Shown one piece after another: positions 5,394-6,192 of a DNA stretch of 6,192 nucleotides. The stretch is taken from contig DAOWGJ010000272.1 in assembly GCA_030637505.1 (NCBI GenBank), positions 1 to 6,192 on the forward strand, read 5' to 3'. A model generated the notes under the pieces. It was not told where the DNA came from, made no database searches, and worked only from the letters and a program-made list of their open reading frames with translations. Source of the DNA: Holophagae bacterium (GTDB lineage Bacteria > Acidobacteriota > Thermoanaerobaculia > Thermoanaerobaculales > Sulfomarinibacteraceae). Within the stretch, counting starts at the first letter, position 1; every line of letters begins with the position of its first letter. The position numbers were made by a program, and so were the translations under genes.

Positions 5394-6192
5394 TATTTCA
5401 CCGGCGATTCCCACAGATCTTGGTGACGGATTTCGGCCCGACTCAGCCATCGCTTCCAGATGGAGGATTGTTCCAGCAGTTCGGTGACCTTGCACGGTTC
5501 AATGCCTCGTCTGCGCAATGCCTCGACGAACTGCGGAAGGTAGGCCCAGGGGGCCTCTTGCCTGTCGGTGGCCAAGTGCATCAAGACGATGCCGCCCTCG
5601 AGCCGCGGGAACGCGAGAAGAATGTCCATGATTCTTTTCGAATCCCGGTAAAGATTGGAGTGCTCGTCTTCGACCCAGTCAAGTGAGTCCAGCGACCGGC
5701 CCTCCAGAGAACTCCAACGAACATGGAGGTAGCCCGCCTCGAGGGCCCAGGCCCGGAGGGTGGCGTTTTCCTCACCGTAGGGGGCACGCCAGAGTGGCGC
5801 CAGTGGCCTTCCGGTCGCCTTTTGAAAGGCCTCCTCCGAGCGTTTGAGTTCGGAGAGAAACCAGGAGCGGGTGACATTGGGAAGCGTACGATGGCGACGG
5901 TCCTGCTCCCACGTCGTCAAATGTGGGTGGCTGAAGGTGTGGTTCCCGACCTCGTGACCGTCCAGAATCGCGCGGCGGACCAGGGTGGGGTGTTTCTCGA
6001 TGAACTGGCCGGTCAGAAACAGCGTTGCCTTTATGTCCAGTCCCTCCAAGAGATCCAGAAGCTCGGCCGTGCGGTTGCTCGAGGCGCCACCGTCGAAGGT
6101 GATGGCGATCGACGGCCCGCTATCGATCACCAGGTGCAGGATCGGGGGCGCCCCCGGAGGTGTCGTCGGGTGGGGCCGCGGGGCCAGTGGCG
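5393..6192 (-). CDS. NodB-domain polysaccharide deacetylase, N-terminus probably beyond the right edge
   Basis: NodB-fold enzymes (carbohydrate esterase family 4) remove acetyl groups from N- or O-acetylated sugars in peptidoglycan, chitin-like or exopolysaccharide chains. Numbered from the GTG at 6130, motif 1 is TFDGG (11-15), motif 2 HTFSH (64-68), motif 3 RAPYG (115-119), motif 4 DSLDW (148-152) and motif 5 LMH (183-185). Motif 1 departs from the usual TFDDG: D13, the expected catalytic base, is kept, but the metal-binding Asp is Gly14. The GTG at 6130 would start only ten residues before motif 1 and has no Shine-Dalgarno or -10 at the right distance. The frame stays open to the window edge and encodes a Pro/Thr/Ala-rich stretch that looks like a linker after a signal peptide or lipoprotein anchor. 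I therefore treat the gene as cut by the edge. It is followed 9 bp later by the YdfG-type gene. The substrate is unknown. Confidence 0.88.
   Translation of the reverse strand, partial: PLAPRPHPTTPPGAPPILHLVIDSGPSIAITFDGGASSNRTAELLDLLEGLDIKATLFLTGQFIEKHPTLVRRAILDGHEVGNHTFSHPHLTTWEQDRRHRTLPNVTRSWFLSELKRSEEAFQKATGRPLAPLWRAPYGEENATLRAWALEAGYLHVRWSSLEGRSLDSLDWVEDEHSNLYRDSKRIMDILLAFPRLEGGIVLMHLATDRQEAPWAYLPQFVEALRRRGIEPCKVTELLEQSSIWKRWLSRAEIRHQDLWESPVK

Overview
The window is GC-rich, tightly packed, and reads as a piece of ordinary bacterial chromosome. It holds six protein genes. Two are cut by the window edges: the left-hand one certainly, the right-hand one probably. I see no tRNA, rRNA, insertion sequence, CRISPR array, phage gene or attachment site. 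The longest gap without a gene is about 150 bases. The promoter-like hexamers sit where bacterial -10 boxes should be, not where archaeal TATA boxes would be, and the proteins are not the very acidic kind typical of haloarchaea. I therefore read the host as a bacterium, probably from a poorly cultured high-GC lineage, but I cannot name the phylum. The surprise is that the left-edge gene encodes GatE, a subunit of the tRNA-dependent amidotransferase best known from archaea.

Layout from left to right. Positions 1-603 (minus) hold the N-terminal 201 codons of gatE. Positions 604-754 are a gap with a nested inverted repeat and a -10-like box. Positions 755-1705 (minus) encode a zinc-dependent homocysteine S-methyltransferase of the MmuM type. 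Positions 1792-3825 (minus) encode a 677-residue protein I do not recognise, with N-terminal membrane segments and two separate four-cysteine zinc ribbons. A 36-bp divergent gap follows. Positions 3862-4602 (plus) encode a classical FabG-like short-chain dehydrogenase/reductase (SDR). It runs tail-to-tail, 10 bp apart, into a second SDR of the YdfG type at 4613-5383 (minus). That gene is the downstream member of a pair with a NodB-type polysaccharide deacetylase (5393 to the right edge, minus).

The genes do not form an obvious single pathway. GatE serves glutaminyl-tRNA formation, the methyltransferase makes methionine, the deacetylase acts on cell-envelope or extracellular sugar polymers, and the SDRs are NADP-type oxidoreductases whose substrates cannot be fixed from sequence. 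The only convincing operon is deacetylase-ydfG, with a 9-bp gap and a Shine-Dalgarno overlapping the upstream stop codon.

The most interesting structural signal is in the start regions. Three genes (the methyltransferase, the zinc-ribbon protein and the first SDR) each have a TACNNT hexamer exactly 6 nt before the start codon and no Shine-Dalgarno, as expected for leaderless mRNAs. The operon-internal ydfG has a clear Shine-Dalgarno instead. I found no convincing new defence or mobile system.
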